64,000 nt of DNA from Chondrus crispus (taxonomy: Eukaryota > Rhodophyta > Florideophyceae > Gigartinales > Gigartinaceae): NCBI RefSeq assembly GCF_000350225.1, contig NW_005179353.1:186001-250000 (forward strand). Reading direction: 5' to 3'. Below are positions 33,967 through 44,100 of this stretch, one piece after another (positions within the stretch are counted from its first letter, which is position 1; every line of letters starts with the position of its first letter). A program made the position numbers and the translations under genes. Below the pieces are notes generated by a model. The model ran no database searches and was not told the DNA's origin. It saw only the letters and a list, made by a program, of their open reading frames with translations.

Positions 33967-36489
33967 CTAATGGCTCTTGCCATCAGTAGCGCCTGCCGGA
34001 CCAGAAACGTGGGAAGGCGGGGGACAGTAGCTCGGGTGCCGGGGCACCTCCGACCCGAGCTCCTCCAACGACGGCATGGTGACCTCGCCGTGCCGCGGCC
34101 AAACGTGGGCCGACGCGTCATGAGTGAAGCCACCACCCTCGGCACGGAGGGTTTCGTATCCCGGTTGGGCATAAGGATCCCGCACGGCGGGGCGCGATGC
34201 AGACGCCCCAGTGTGACGGGGTGTCGCGAACCCTCGTTGTGCCGCGACACGGAGATCGTCTCGTTCGCGGCGGTATCGGTCCCGATCCGCCAGAGCACGC
34301 TCGAGAGCCTCCGACTGCCGACGGGACGATTCACGGAAATTGTCTAAGGCTCCTTGAGCTCGGCGGAGGTCCGTCGCGTGGACCTCCCGCTCCGCGTTGA
34401 TCCGGCGTGCTTCGTCGCTGCGCGTAAGATACCAGCTGGCGAGGGTGCTCAACAACCCGCCAACCTTCCAAACCCGACGAGACGAGGTCCCGAGGGCACG
34501 AGCCAGGCCGGGAATGGCCAAGATGTCCCCCGGCGATAAGACGAGCTGTGGCGTCGCGGAAGGGGGAGTAGGGTCTTGACGCGCCAAACTCAGAGGGGGA
34601 ACAGGCGGAACCCCCGACGCAAATTGAGGAGACACACCAGGTGCCTCCGGCGACTGGAAATTGATCATGCGCGACGGCGCGAAGGCCGGGACATCGCTGT
34701 CCACCTCTCGGTGCCGCTTACGTTGAGCCTCGCGACGGGCGGAGCCCACACCGGCCCCTCTCCCCGTGGCAATCGGTGAAGGTTGGGGAGAGGCCGGCTT
34801 CGCGACGAACGCGTCGGACCGCAGGTCGTACAGGAGGAAAGCGCTTCGCTCGCCCGTGGTGTAGTCGGTCCACGGGCGATGCGTACACTCGGAGACTTGA
34901 CACGCGCGGTGCATAAGGGTTAGCACAGAAGCGAGGTCCCACATCGCGTGTTTGGAGTTCACTTCCAGGGGGTGGAGTGGTACCACGGGGAGGTCGAAAG
35001 CAACCCTTCCAAGCAACGCGAGGACCCCAGTGGGCTGAACAAACACGCGACGGTTGATGTGGACCTCGGCCATAAACGCGTTACCCAGGGCCCACGCCCA
35101 CTCACGTTCGAGGTTGTGTACAAGCTCGGCGTGGGCCGGGTGATCGGGGTCCGCACAAGCGTAACCAAAATGCTTTAAAGCATACGGAAGCAACGCGTGT
35201 ACTCCGAAAGACGGAAGGGACTCCCGCACAGCTTCCGGTAGCTCGGGGAAGTCCCTCGGAGTGATACCTTGCTCGAAGGACGCCGATCTGAAGACGCGGC
35301 CGTCATCATCCTCGCAGTGGCGGTAGGTCGCCCAATCGTGGGGCGACACCGCGACCGAGTAGAGGCGCATGAGGGAGCTCGCCGATTTCTGGAGAGCCAC
35401 GCGAGCCTTCGAATAGGCATAAGGACGGGGACTCAGGTAGAGCTCCTCAACCTCGGAAAGGATGAACCGTCGCGGGGCGCCCGGCAAACGGCCAACCAGG
35501 TGCTCGGCCATGCGGTCGACATAGATGACTTCGCCGGAATTGTACGCGAACGTCCTGTCGCAAGGGATCGCGTCGGGGATTTGATATGGAACTCCCCCGC
35601 CCTTGCCCGTCAGCCTAGCAAGGACGAGGCCGGCCTCGTCCACGCGACCTGCCTCGTAGATGCGACGCACGCGCATGAGGTCAGGGCGCAAAACGTCACG
35701 CGATAACAACTCCGCGAGGGTGATCCCCGTTCTGGCGTAACGACGCCACGGGAACCTGAGCCGCTCCACGGGTAGAGGCCTCGAGCGGGCCAGGGCGGTG
35801 CCAAACCACTGGGTGGTGTCGTCGGCCAACTCCGCCCCCGCGTCGAGATTACCTCGGGTCTTCGGAGGCAGGAGGCCCGGCTGCCGGCAGCTCCCCCATG
35901 CCCCATACGACCCGGGGCGCGGCTGGTAAGGCGCGCTCATACGCGGCGCGTCGGACATGTGGTCAGGAGAAACCTCTCCGACCTTCCTGCGTTCGACGTC
36001 GCCCCCTTGGGGCAGCGCAGCCCCCGACGAGGCGGGACGAAATTCCACACTCCCAGTGGACCCCAAGGGGCCGCGACTCTTCTGGAAGGGCGGCAGCGCG
36101 GGCGCCGCGGGAGGGACAAATCCCCCTGCGCGAGAAGGATGCGCGACGGAGTCCCCAGAAGGGCCCGGGGGAGGTACTGCACGCGGGGGCACGGAGGCCC
36201 CCGAGAGCGGCGGAAGCGCGGGGAGCCCGACGGAAGGGCCCCCAGACGAAGCACTCGCCTCGGGAAGCGACGACATGAGGACGACGACGCGGTGAGCAGC
36301 GCGTGAGTGGCAACGACGGGGAACACCCGCGGCGGCGGGCGACGAGAGGTGGATGAGGAGGCAAAACCAGGGGGTACGGAGTACGGCGGGGACGTAAGGG
36401 GGGCAAGGTCGATTGGTGGACGGCGCCGAAGACAGCGCCGGATCAAGGGGGGACAGGACTAAGGCTCGGGAAGCGACCGGGTCGGACAT
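33967..36489 (-). CDS. Antisense accessory ORF of gypsy element B (about 840 residues, unknown function)
   Basis: Long open frame opposite to gag-pol, starting at an ATG at 36489 only 56 bases inside the 3' LTR. Order: proline/serine-rich N-terminal ~250 residues, then a conserved core. The core has Asp-Arg-Thr-Phe-Ala-Tyr...Gly-Glu-Val-Ile-Tyr-Val-Asp (parallel to Asp-Thr-Trp-Ala-Tyr-Arg-Thr-Glu-Gly...Tyr-Val in A). It also has Tyr-Ser-Lys-Ala-Arg-Val-Ala-Leu (parallel to Tyr-Asp-Lys-Leu-Lys-Tyr-Glu-Arg) and a hydrophobic Trp-Ala-Leu-Gly-Asn-Ala-Phe stretch. A linker and a long charged coiled coil near the C terminus follow (about 34180-34420). It is the longest of the three antisense ORFs and is uninterrupted in a young element, which argues for selection. 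No function recognised. Confidence 0.65.
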   Translation of the reverse strand: MSDPVASRALVLSPLDPALSSAPSTNRPCPPYVPAVLRTPWFCLLIHLSSPAAAGVPRRCHSRAAHRVVVLMSSLPEASASSGGPSVGLPALPPLSGASVPPRAVPPPGPSGDSVAHPSRAGGFVPPAAPALPPFQKSRGPLGSTGSVEFRPASSGAALPQGGDVERRKVGEVSPDHMSDAPRMSAPYQPRPGSYGAWGSCRQPGLLPPKTRGNLDAGAELADDTTQWFGTALARSRPLPVERLRFPWRRYARTGITLAELLSRDVLRPDLMRVRRIYEAGRVDEAGLVLARLTGKGGGVPYQIPDAIPCDRTFAYNSGEVIYVDRMAEHLVGRLPGAPRRFILSEVEELYLSPRPYAYSKARVALQKSASSLMRLYSVAVSPHDWATYRHCEDDDGRVFRSASFEQGITPRDFPELPEAVRESLPSFGVHALLPYALKHFGYACADPDHPAHAELVHNLEREWAWALGNAFMAEVHINRRVFVQPTGVLALLGRVAFDLPVVPLHPLEVNSKHAMWDLASVLTLMHRACQVSECTHRPWTDYTTGERSAFLLYDLRSDAFVAKPASPQPSPIATGRGAGVGSARREAQRKRHREVDSDVPAFAPSRMINFQSPEAPGVSPQFASGVPPVPPLSLARQDPTPPSATPQLVLSPGDILAIPGLARALGTSSRRVWKVGGLLSTLASWYLTRSDEARRINAEREVHATDLRRAQGALDNFRESSRRQSEALERALADRDRYRRERDDLRVAAQRGFATPRHTGASASRPAVRDPYAQPGYETLRAEGGGFTHDASAHVWPRHGEVTMPSLEELGSEVPRHPSYCPPPSHVSGPAGATDGKSH

Positions 36490-36509
36490 GGCTCTCTCAC
36501 TCCTCAAGG

Positions 36510-36543
36510 GTGAACGCGGACGTTCACTCTTGAGGAGGGGGCC
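36510..36543 (+). repeat. 34-bp direct repeat, copy 2, containing the polypurine tract of element B
   Basis: Second copy of 31196-31229, ending GAGGAGGGGGCC directly before the 3' LTR (36545). This is the functional-looking polypurine tract, preceded by the hairpin GTGAACG-CGGA-CGTTCAC. Confidence 0.85.
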
Positions 36544-36544
36544 G

Positions 36545-37206
36545 TGTGGCATAACGGCGGTTCGCGATTAGATTTAGATCAGATCAATACGAACCACCCC
36601 GGCGCACACGTGTACCCCCACGTGTACGGAGGACGCGGGACCACACGCGTACACGTGTAGGAGGCGCGTACCACCGCGCGCACAGTACGCGTCTCACACG
36701 TGTGCTGTCAGCCCCGACGGCTGACAGCATTACAGCGCGGGACGACCAGCGCTACAGTAAGTTACTACAGCATACCAGTACTGTAGTAATATGATAGACG
36801 CATTGTATACATTAAATACGAGCGCGACCGGCGGCGGCGAAGAGGGACAAGCACGGACTTGTCCACGACCTACCGCCTAGGTCCGTCTTCCAGCTTAACT
36901 GACGAGCGCGATCCGCCTTCGCGCGCGTTAACCGGGACAAAGCGGGTAGGGGACAGCCGCGTACGCGAGCGAGCCTAGATCCGCCTCCGCCCGTCAGCGC
37001 TGGTACGTTACCCAGCGCTGCTCCGGGGCGTCGAGGCGTAGATCGGCCCGCGCGTACGCTCGTCCCCGACTGTCCCGCTCTACCACGCTACCAGGGCCCG
37101 CTTCCCTGTCTCGTGAGCTGTGTGTTCTCCCCGTCTTCTCGCCCCTCGTACGGGTCTACATCGGGCTAAGTATACACCCCTCTCCGTTGGGGGGTGTTAT
37201 ACTACA
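36545..37206 (+). repeat. 3' LTR of element B
   Basis: 662 bp, about five substitutions from the 5' LTR and no length difference. Followed by GCGTG and the resumed L4 sequence. Confidence 0.92.
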
Positions 37207-37307
37207 GCGTGCCATCGGCAGTGGTTGTTGCTGTTGTTCTTTTTCTTCTTTTTGTTTGACCGTCGGACTGTGTTCGCGGCCTGCCAGGCACATTGCACTA
37301 CACATTT

Positions 37308-37784
37308 CATTCATGGGCGGAGGTCCCAGGCAAAATCGCTTGAGTCATTTCGTTTCCCTTCTCCTCACTCCGAGGGGTCTCGTTTCCGGCGACTGTCCTT
37401 ACTCTCTCTCCCTGCGACGCGGTTCACCGCATCACTTCCAACTTGAGAGCCTTCGGATGGGGACCATCCTAAATACAATTCCAACATTTCACTCGCGGTG
37501 TTATCGCGTCCCGCATCATTCACTTTCTCTCGATCGGCCTCCCTCGCATGCGCCTCTACATCAACTGCCTCTTTTCCTCTCCTTCTCCCTCGACTCGATG
37601 GTAACCTGCTCGTCAGTCCCTTCTTGTGAAGGCGTTCCCGACGTGAAACTGCCTTACTCCTCTCGCTCCGACTTTCCTTGCTTGCGGACCCCTTTGTTTC
37701 GAATTTCTGACTCCTCCGTGTTCCCTAACCTGCTAATTCTATTGACGATGACTATCCCACTTACGCGTGCGCGACTTGCGGCGG
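37308..37784. other. Non-coding spacer of element F, part 4
   Basis: Pyrimidine-rich, no recognisable gene; joins the conserved spacer to the chromodomain end of F's pol. Confidence 0.55.
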
Positions 37785-39184
37785 AAAGGGTAACTTCTTC
37801 CTTCGGAAATACGCGACGGCCGCACTGCGGGGTAATTGCTCAATGGGCTCCCACGTCGCGTCCTCGGGCATATAACCGTACCATTCCACCTTGGGAATCA
37901 AATTACCATTTTGATAATTGTGGTCGACGACCCGATCGATTACGTATTCCGTGTTTTCCGTTTTCTCTCTTTTCTCGGAACTGTTTCCTTCCCCCTTCTG
38001 AAGATCTTCCAACTCATCCTCTTCTCTGGACTTTCCCAACTGGCGTAGGTCTGGAGGTGTCTCCGCTGTCGGCGTTTGACCAACTAAATTATCCTGGTCC
38101 CCTGACGTAGGCGCACGGGTGTGGGGACGTTCCTCGTCCTTCATTACCTCTCCTTCTTCGTTAACTCCGGCTCTCCCAGGAACTATAGCGCTTGACGTAG
38201 GCCATTTATCGGTGCATAGTCCATCGGGCTTGGGGCTAACTCCACTCTATCTCGCGATACGCGTTCCTCCTGATCGCCAATGGCAATGACTACTGTATGT
38301 TGATCCGATCTTCTAACCTGATAAGGTCCTGTGGCGACTTGTGCCAGCTTGTGTTTCTGTTCGCTAGCCGTGCCGTGCTACTTCCGGAGGAACACGTAGG
38401 ACCCCGGTGGGATCTCATATTGCGGTTCGCGAAGGCGTGCGTCGAAATTTCGCTTGTACCGGGCTTGTTCCTTCCGCAAACTCATATCGGCGTTTCGCAT
38501 TAGGCTCTCCAACCACGACTGCCATTTCAGGTAGTATGCTTGTGACGAGCTGAAGTTCTCCAACGTTGGCTGTGCCTGTCTCCATGCTGAACGTTCTCAC
38601 CTTTCCGGCGTCCATTTTTTCCTTGATGCGGTTGCAGAAGGGGTCGACGGCTTTCTCGCCAATGAGCTCCTCCGGAGTGACAGCTTGGAATTGATCGAGG
38701 CGATCAGGGGCGGTCCCCCCTCAAGAGCGAGGATGTCGTCTAACGCGACAAAACTGTCCTCGTCCTCCACTGTACACTCGGCCGGTTCGGCCATAAAGCA
38801 TGGGATTTCGTCGTCGATTTCGTCGACGGTTTCTCCTGCGGTCCGTAATCTTGACAGGGAATCAGCTTGAATATTTGCCTTGCCCTTCTTGTACTTGATT
38901 TCGAAATCGAATTCCGAGAGGCGTAGCCTCCATCGGATTAATCTCCCGCTGGGGTCGGTTACGTTCATCAACCACCTCAATAAGGCATGGTCGGTATGCA
39001 CAATGAAGTGCTCCCCATATAGATATGGTCTTTAAAGTATGTACGGCCCAAATTACCGCTAGAAATTCTCTTTCTGACACAGAATAGTTTTTCTCGGCTG
39101 CGGCTAACGTTCTTGAAAAGAACCCGATGGGTTTGCGTTGCGCATCCGGGTGCGTTTGAAATAATGCAGCGCCTATTTGATAGT
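37785..39184 (-). pseudogene. pol remains of element F (RNase H, integrase tail, chromodomain)
   Basis: Minus strand, in order from right to left. RNase H: Tyr-Gln-Ile-Gly-Ala-Ala-Leu-Phe-Gln-Thr-His-Pro-Asp and Asn-Tyr-Ser-Val-Ser-Glu near 39040-39180. Linker with Asp-Ala-Leu-Ser-Arg-Leu-like sequence near 38840. Integrase C-terminal and GPY module about 38200-38560. Chromodomain 37785-37949 with Tyr-Val-Ile-Asp-Arg-Val-Val-Asp, Val-Glu-Trp-Tyr-Gly-Tyr and Asp-Ala-Thr-Trp-Glu-Pro. Nearly every block has a close match in element C (51860-54030), but most of the integrase core has been lost. Broken fossil. Confidence 0.8.
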
Positions 39185-39185
39185 C

Positions 39186-39735
39186 ATGTACACGTGTACA
39201 TGTGTACACGTAGGACGGAAGCGCGGACACACACGTGTACTGTCAGTCACGATGGCTGACAGTATTACAGTACGGTCCGATCCGTGCTACAGTAGACCAC
39301 TACAGTACTTCGGTACTGTAGTGCTATAGGTTGTTTTGTATATTAAATATGGAGCGGACCGGCGGCGGTGGAGGAGGACAAGCACGGACTTGTCACCCAC
39401 CGACCGTCAAGGTCCGACTTCCCGCTTATTCTAAGGTAGCGCTCGCTAACTACGTTAGAGCGGCAGAGAGCGCGGGTTGAGGACGCGCGCGGTACGCCCA
39501 AGAGCCGGCTCCGCCTCCGCCCGTCGGTCCTGGATCGTTACCCAGTACCGCGCCGGGGCGTCGAGGCGTCGAACCGCTCGCGCGTACCGGCGTCCTCTCC
39601 GTTCCCGCTCTACCACGCTACCCAGGCCCGCTGCTCGGTGCCGTTAGCTGATGTCCCGCTTCACCCCCGTCTTCCCGACCGACAAGGGTCTTGGTCGAAC
39701 TGTGCATACACCCCTATTGCTGGGGGTGTTTATGC
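39186..39735 (+). repeat. Remnant of a B-like LTR
   Basis: Follows the B LTR through most of its length: shared order of CTGTCAG...CTGACAG, the ACTGTAGT stretch, TATATTAAATA, GAGGACAAGCACGGACTTG, CTACCACGCTACC and the end GGGGGTGTTTATGCTA. The first ~80 bases are missing and identity is clearly lower than between B's own LTRs. No primer-binding site follows, so it is a solo LTR or a leftover 3' LTR. It marks the point where element F is cut off. Confidence 0.7.
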
Positions 39736-40885
39736 TAAAGTTGTGTCCTATTAGCGCCGTTCATGCGGTGCTACGTCTTCCAAGCCGGAATCGCCCGTTG
39801 CGTGCGTATTCCAAGCGGTGTCCTCGGCCCCTGCGAGATCTAGGCGAGACGCCGCAGCCGTGCACTGGTGGGGCGCGTGAGCACGGCATCATCTCGCGGT
39901 GGGGTGCGAGTCAGGTCCGCAACCACGTCGGGCGGGCGCTCTTACACGTCCGTGGCACGTATGGCTACTGTGAGAGCGTCACGGCGCACGTTGGAGGTGA
40001 AGCTGTCGTATTATTCCGTAAGTGCGCGTTCCACCGACGTCCGTATCGTCGGGTCTTCTTGGCGCGGGCGTTCGTCGTCGCCGACACGACAGCTTGTTAA
40101 GTCTTCAGACGACGTCCGTGTCGAACGCCTTTCCCTGCGCAGGCGTTCGTCGTTTGTGCCCTGCGCGCTTCCTGCTGTCTTCCGTGTCGTCAGCTCTTCT
40201 ACGCACGGGCGTTCGTCGTCAGTGCCCTGCATGTGCTTGTGTCAGCTCCAGCCAACGTCCGTGTGGTCGGCCATTCTGCGCACAGGCGTCCGTCGTGGTT
40301 GCCGTGCGCGCCTGTTCTGTCTTCAGACGACGTCTGTATCGTGGGACTTTCTCCGTGCGGGCGTTCGTCGTCGCGGCTGCGTGCGTCTTCTGTGTCCTCG
40401 CCGACGTCCGTGTCGCCGGCGTTCGGCGCGGGCTGTTCTCATCATCGCCTGTGTGCGACGAGCTGTACGGCGCCGTGTGTTTGGACGCCTTCCACGCGTG
40501 CAGCAGCGCGGTGAGATCGCAGCGCCACGGGGCGCGCCAAGATCGGCGTGCACAGCCGCACTAGTGCGCACGGACGCACAGAGGTAGGCGCAGACAGCAG
40601 CGACGACGCGAACGGGCGTGCAGAGGTGGGCGCCGACAGCAGCGGCGGCTGTCAGTGCCTACTGTACGCCTCCCTGTCCGTCCGCGTCACGTGCTGCGCC
40701 TACGACGCGTGCAGCGAGTGTCTCCGATGCGCTTTATGCGCGCGCGCGCCAGCAGCCACTCGAAAATCATCCCAAAAACTACCGACACTTTTCGCAGCAA
40801 TTTTTTGGCCAAAATCACCGCACGGTCTGTGATTGGTGCGCTGTCATGCGCATACCAAAACTTTTCAAAAATTAAAAGCGAGATT
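39736..40885. other. GC-rich locus with tandem repeats, left of the MULE
   Basis: Sequence not assignable to any element here. It contains the ~75-bp tandem array 40037-40450 and further GC-rich degenerate repeats (40560-40760). Open frames through it (for example 39868-40587) are Arg/Ser/Val-rich because of the repeats and are not called. The same kind of sequence reappears at 45181-45400 beyond the MULE, so the locus was probably continuous before the MULE arrived. Confidence 0.5.
40037..40450 (+). repeat. Minisatellite, ~75-bp units, about 5-6 copies
   Basis: Units begin with ACGTCCGTGTCG-like sequence at about 40037, 40112, 40178, 40255, 40330 and 40404 (spacing 66-77 bases). A second shared core GCGGGCGTTCGTCGTCG lies about 30 bases into each. 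Units are diverged from each other, so the array is not recently homogenised. Confidence 0.7.
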
Positions 40886-41185
40886 CTGTGATTGGGGGGG
40901 TGACAGCTTGCAGAATTAGACAATCGGGGCGTGACAGGGGAAAAGGTGGATGGCATGGAGGGTGAATAGGAAGGGGATGGAAGGCTCCGTAGGTGATTTT
41001 CATATGTCACCATCGTTTCCAGTCACAACGGAAATGTCGCATTTTAGTCAGCAGAATCACCCGGGTGATTCTTAAGGGCCCTTAAGCCGTGAGGGACAAT
41101 AAAGAATCACCCTGTAATCCCACCTTGTCACCCTACCCGCGAACGACCTGCTCCTGGTCTCGCTAATCTCTTTACTTCTGCCTGA

Positions 41186-44100
41186 TTCACCCTATTCTGC
41201 TCTGCATTCCCCTACGTCAACCTAAGGCCGCTGCTCAAACCAGACAACCATGTGGCCCCAGCAGTCCCAGACCTACCGAAAACGACTGTGCAGGCCCTCC
41301 GTCACTTCAATGTTGTGGAGGAAAATGCTACGAACCTTCTACAACTGTTTTGCTTCACGGGAGCGACTGCCCCGATATCAGCTGTTCGAAAAGCTTTCCG
41401 CCGTCTCGCTGCCTTGGTTCACACGGACGTCTGCCGCGACGATCCCCGGGGGGCGACTCGAAGCATGCGTACATTGAGTAGGGCAATGTAAATGGTAGAA
41501 AACCTCGTTGCCGTTGCTGTTAACGAGAAAGACATCTATCACGACAGAGATTTCGTCTTGCGGGGTCATCTTAAGTTTTCGCTCTCTGAAACAATCTGGG
41601 AGCAGGAGCTGCGGGTCTTCGAGAGACGTGCCGAAGAGATCCGTCAGCGCCAAGAAGCTCCAACTACAGCGCGCAATCTTACACCAAACTCCAAAAACGA
41701 GCATGCTCGCGCAGCTGCTCAACAGCAGAGGGAGAAGGAGGAGCGGCAAGAGGCTACCGCTCGGAGGGTGCGTGATGCACGCGCGCGTGAAGAAAGGGCG
41801 CGTACAGCTCCCGAGATGGCAGAGCGCGAGGACGGGGAGCGTCAAAGGGCAGATGACGAGCGCGAGGAGATCCGTCTCGAAGGGAGTGAGAGCAAATGGC
41901 AGGAAAGCGCAGAGAAAGGGCGTACTGAACATGCGCGTGAGGAGCGTGAAGGATGGGAGCAGGAACGGACAAGCCGAGGAGAAGGGGAGGAAGGAATCGG
42001 TGAGGTTTCAAGCGATGGTATTTCGCCTGTTGTAAAGCCAGGCCGTGGGGGCGTGGATGGTGATGCTGCTCCTCAGTGTTGCGAGAAAGAAGCTCCGGAG
42101 CCTCCTCAAACGTATGAGGAGACTGGGGGAGGTTGCAGTGATTGGTGGTCTACTGCGTACGAAGATGAAGACGAGGATGGCCCTGAGAGTGAGAGTGGAG
42201 GCGTAGAAAGGGACAAAGATGCGTACTATTCCCCTGCAAATTACGTCATTAGAGATGCTCACGATGCCGTTATATTCAGGCTCGCAGGACTGAGTGAGGA
42301 CATAGAGGACGCAGCCCAGTCGAGTGGTGACACGGATTTCATGCGAGGAGAGAGTGGTGACACTTCCGCAAGTGGACGGGCGGGGGGTGACGAATTTTCC
42401 GCGACGCCAAGAAATACCGTGCGCAGAAAAAAATCTGCAGGTAGCAAAGACTCTGCTCTAGACCGAAAGCGTTCTGAACAGAAGCGTGTCTCTAAATACC
42501 GCACGATGCAACGTGCGAAGCTTGCCCTCAAGGCCGAGCAAGTGGGAGCGCGTACATGGAAGCCGCGCCGATGTGTCGGGATTATCCCGGAGGTTGGCAT
42601 GCAACTGGAGTTTCGCTGGCAATGTGAGCAATTGATTCGAGCATACACGGTTTATGTAGGGGTTCAGATGGGGGTAAACATCTCTCAAACGTGGGAAAGA
42701 GTGAGAATGAAATGCCGCAACACGACATGCCATGCTTCAATTGTGTTCCATTGGCAGCCTCGCTCAGGTCTTTGGAAACTAAATAGGTTTACGGAGCACT
42801 CCAACGAATGCAGCGGGCAACATGTGAGCGGGGAAGAGAAACAGCAAGGGAGGCGAGGGCACTGCATGCCGGCATATACTCCCTTGCAGGTTGCTCGTGC
42901 CATTCAGAGCAAGGCTACGAGCAATCCAAACATCTCGGCAAAAACTATCGCTGCGCTGGTAAGGGCAAAGCAAATATACAAGCGCCAACCGCCGGATAGC
43001 CACTATCGCTCCGTACGCGTCGAGCTGTTGCGACATATGGACGCATCTCGGGCTGTCGATACGGCAAGCATGGAGGGGTATGCTGATTTGCTGCGCAACT
43101 GTGGGCACACCGTTCGTATCTTCATTGTCGACGGTTCAGAGATGAAGCAGTAGAGAATCCGGTCTGCCAAGCACATCTTCCAACAGTGCAAGAAGGCGGA
43201 AAACATCCCAGAGGACGCCAAATTCGACGAAGAAGTGATTGACATGTCGGATATTGCAGAAGACGGTCGCTACTACGGTGGGCTCATATTCGTGCCGAGC
43301 TTTGCTGCTCGTTATTATGCTCTTGGGCGTAGGACGGCAGCAGCAGATGCGGCTCACTGTGACGGGGTGGGAACGCAATCGTACGGGACTACATTCGAAG
43401 TTGTAACGTACGACACGAACATGCACCTCCTGCCACTGGTGATTGCCGACTTCGTCGGAGCTGAGAGTTACGAGTACTGGAGAACCGTCTTTGAGGCATG
43501 CAAGGAGATACCCGGGTTCGACGTCGCAGAACGCACCACTATCGTTGACCAAGAGAAGAGCATCGATAAGGCGTATAAAGAAGTTTTCAATGAGGCGAAG
43601 ATGTTCTTGGACCCCCACACGTACGGAAAAACATGGGAGTTAAGCTTGGGGCTACGAAAGCAATTGGGTTGTCTCTATACGAGCGGGCGCTGCATGCACC
43701 ATCCAGACGGGCAGTGGATTCCATCGTGGCTGAGTACACAGAGGCGCAGAAGCAATATCTGGGCAAATTCGAACCGTCCGAGCTTTACAAAGCTTACTCG
43801 CGGTTGGAGGACACAATCGTCACCTCCCAAGGGGCCGAAAGTCAGATGAGCGCCTCTTTGCGAAACCACATTCGCTCCGTTGAACCGCAAAAGATGATTA
43901 ACAAAGTGGTTTTGACGCAACGGTCCGGATTCCTCAAACGTCAATCTGCTTCACAGTCATGTACATGTCCAGTGCCCCTGGCCATCGAGAAGAAGATCGC
44001 TACTTTGATTCAACGGTCCCGATGGTATCAGGAAACAGTTTTCTTCGTGGATGGAACTGCGCAAATAGAAGCAACTGTGACAAGCTGCACAGATGGAGCA

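Larger units (their letters stand above)
23266..37206 (+). mobile_element. Ty3/gypsy element B with chromodomain and large antisense ORF (13.9 kb), young
   Basis: Complete layout: LTRs 23266-23927 and 36545-37206 (662 bp each), primer-binding site, gag, protease, RT, RNase H, integrase, GPY module, chromodomain. A 2.7-kb spacer, an antisense ORF and a polypurine tract complete it. Bracketed by exact duplication GCGTG (23261-23265 and 37207-37211), confirmed by the uninterrupted relative at 48030-48060. I count about five differences between the LTRs (about 99.2% identity), so it inserted recently. gag is open throughout; pol has about two breaks. It is the least damaged element in the window and the last large insertion. 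Confidence 0.93.
22158..37302 (+). mobile_element. Solo ~1 kb LTR (L4) split by gypsy element B
   Basis: Starts TGTAGTGCAATACGCACC and ends CATTGCACTACA, with target duplication CATTT at 22153-22157 and 37303-37307. LTR sequence is 22158-23265 plus 37212-37302, about 1.2 kb. It is longer than its relatives because about 22550-22680 repeats a segment like that of L7, so L4 looks chimaeric between two subfamilies. Confidence 0.85.
2318..39185 (-). mobile_element. Ty3/gypsy element F (C lineage), old, split by three nested LTR insertions
   Basis: Minus-strand chromodomain gypsy element. From its 3' end (left) it has: 3' LTR 2318-3335, polypurine tract, an antisense ORF about 3422-5110, and a long non-coding spacer. 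The spacer runs 5214-6330, 18813-19951, 21079-22157 and 37308-37780, in pieces separated by later insertions. Then come chromodomain 37785-37949, remains of integrase about 38200-38640 and RNase H about 38640-39180. The 5' half (RT, protease, gag, 5' LTR) is gone: at 39185 it abuts a B-like LTR remnant. Pol resembles element C at 45447 closely. Each insert is bracketed by its own exact 5-bp duplication, which shows the pieces were once contiguous. Heavily broken (more than five breaks) plus a large internal loss in pol. Confidence 0.8.

Noticed and set aside
39868-40587. ORF of 239 codons through the tandem repeats
   Set aside because: All three frames are open over parts of the array because the unit is GC-rich; residues are Arg/Ser/Val repeats without a domain.
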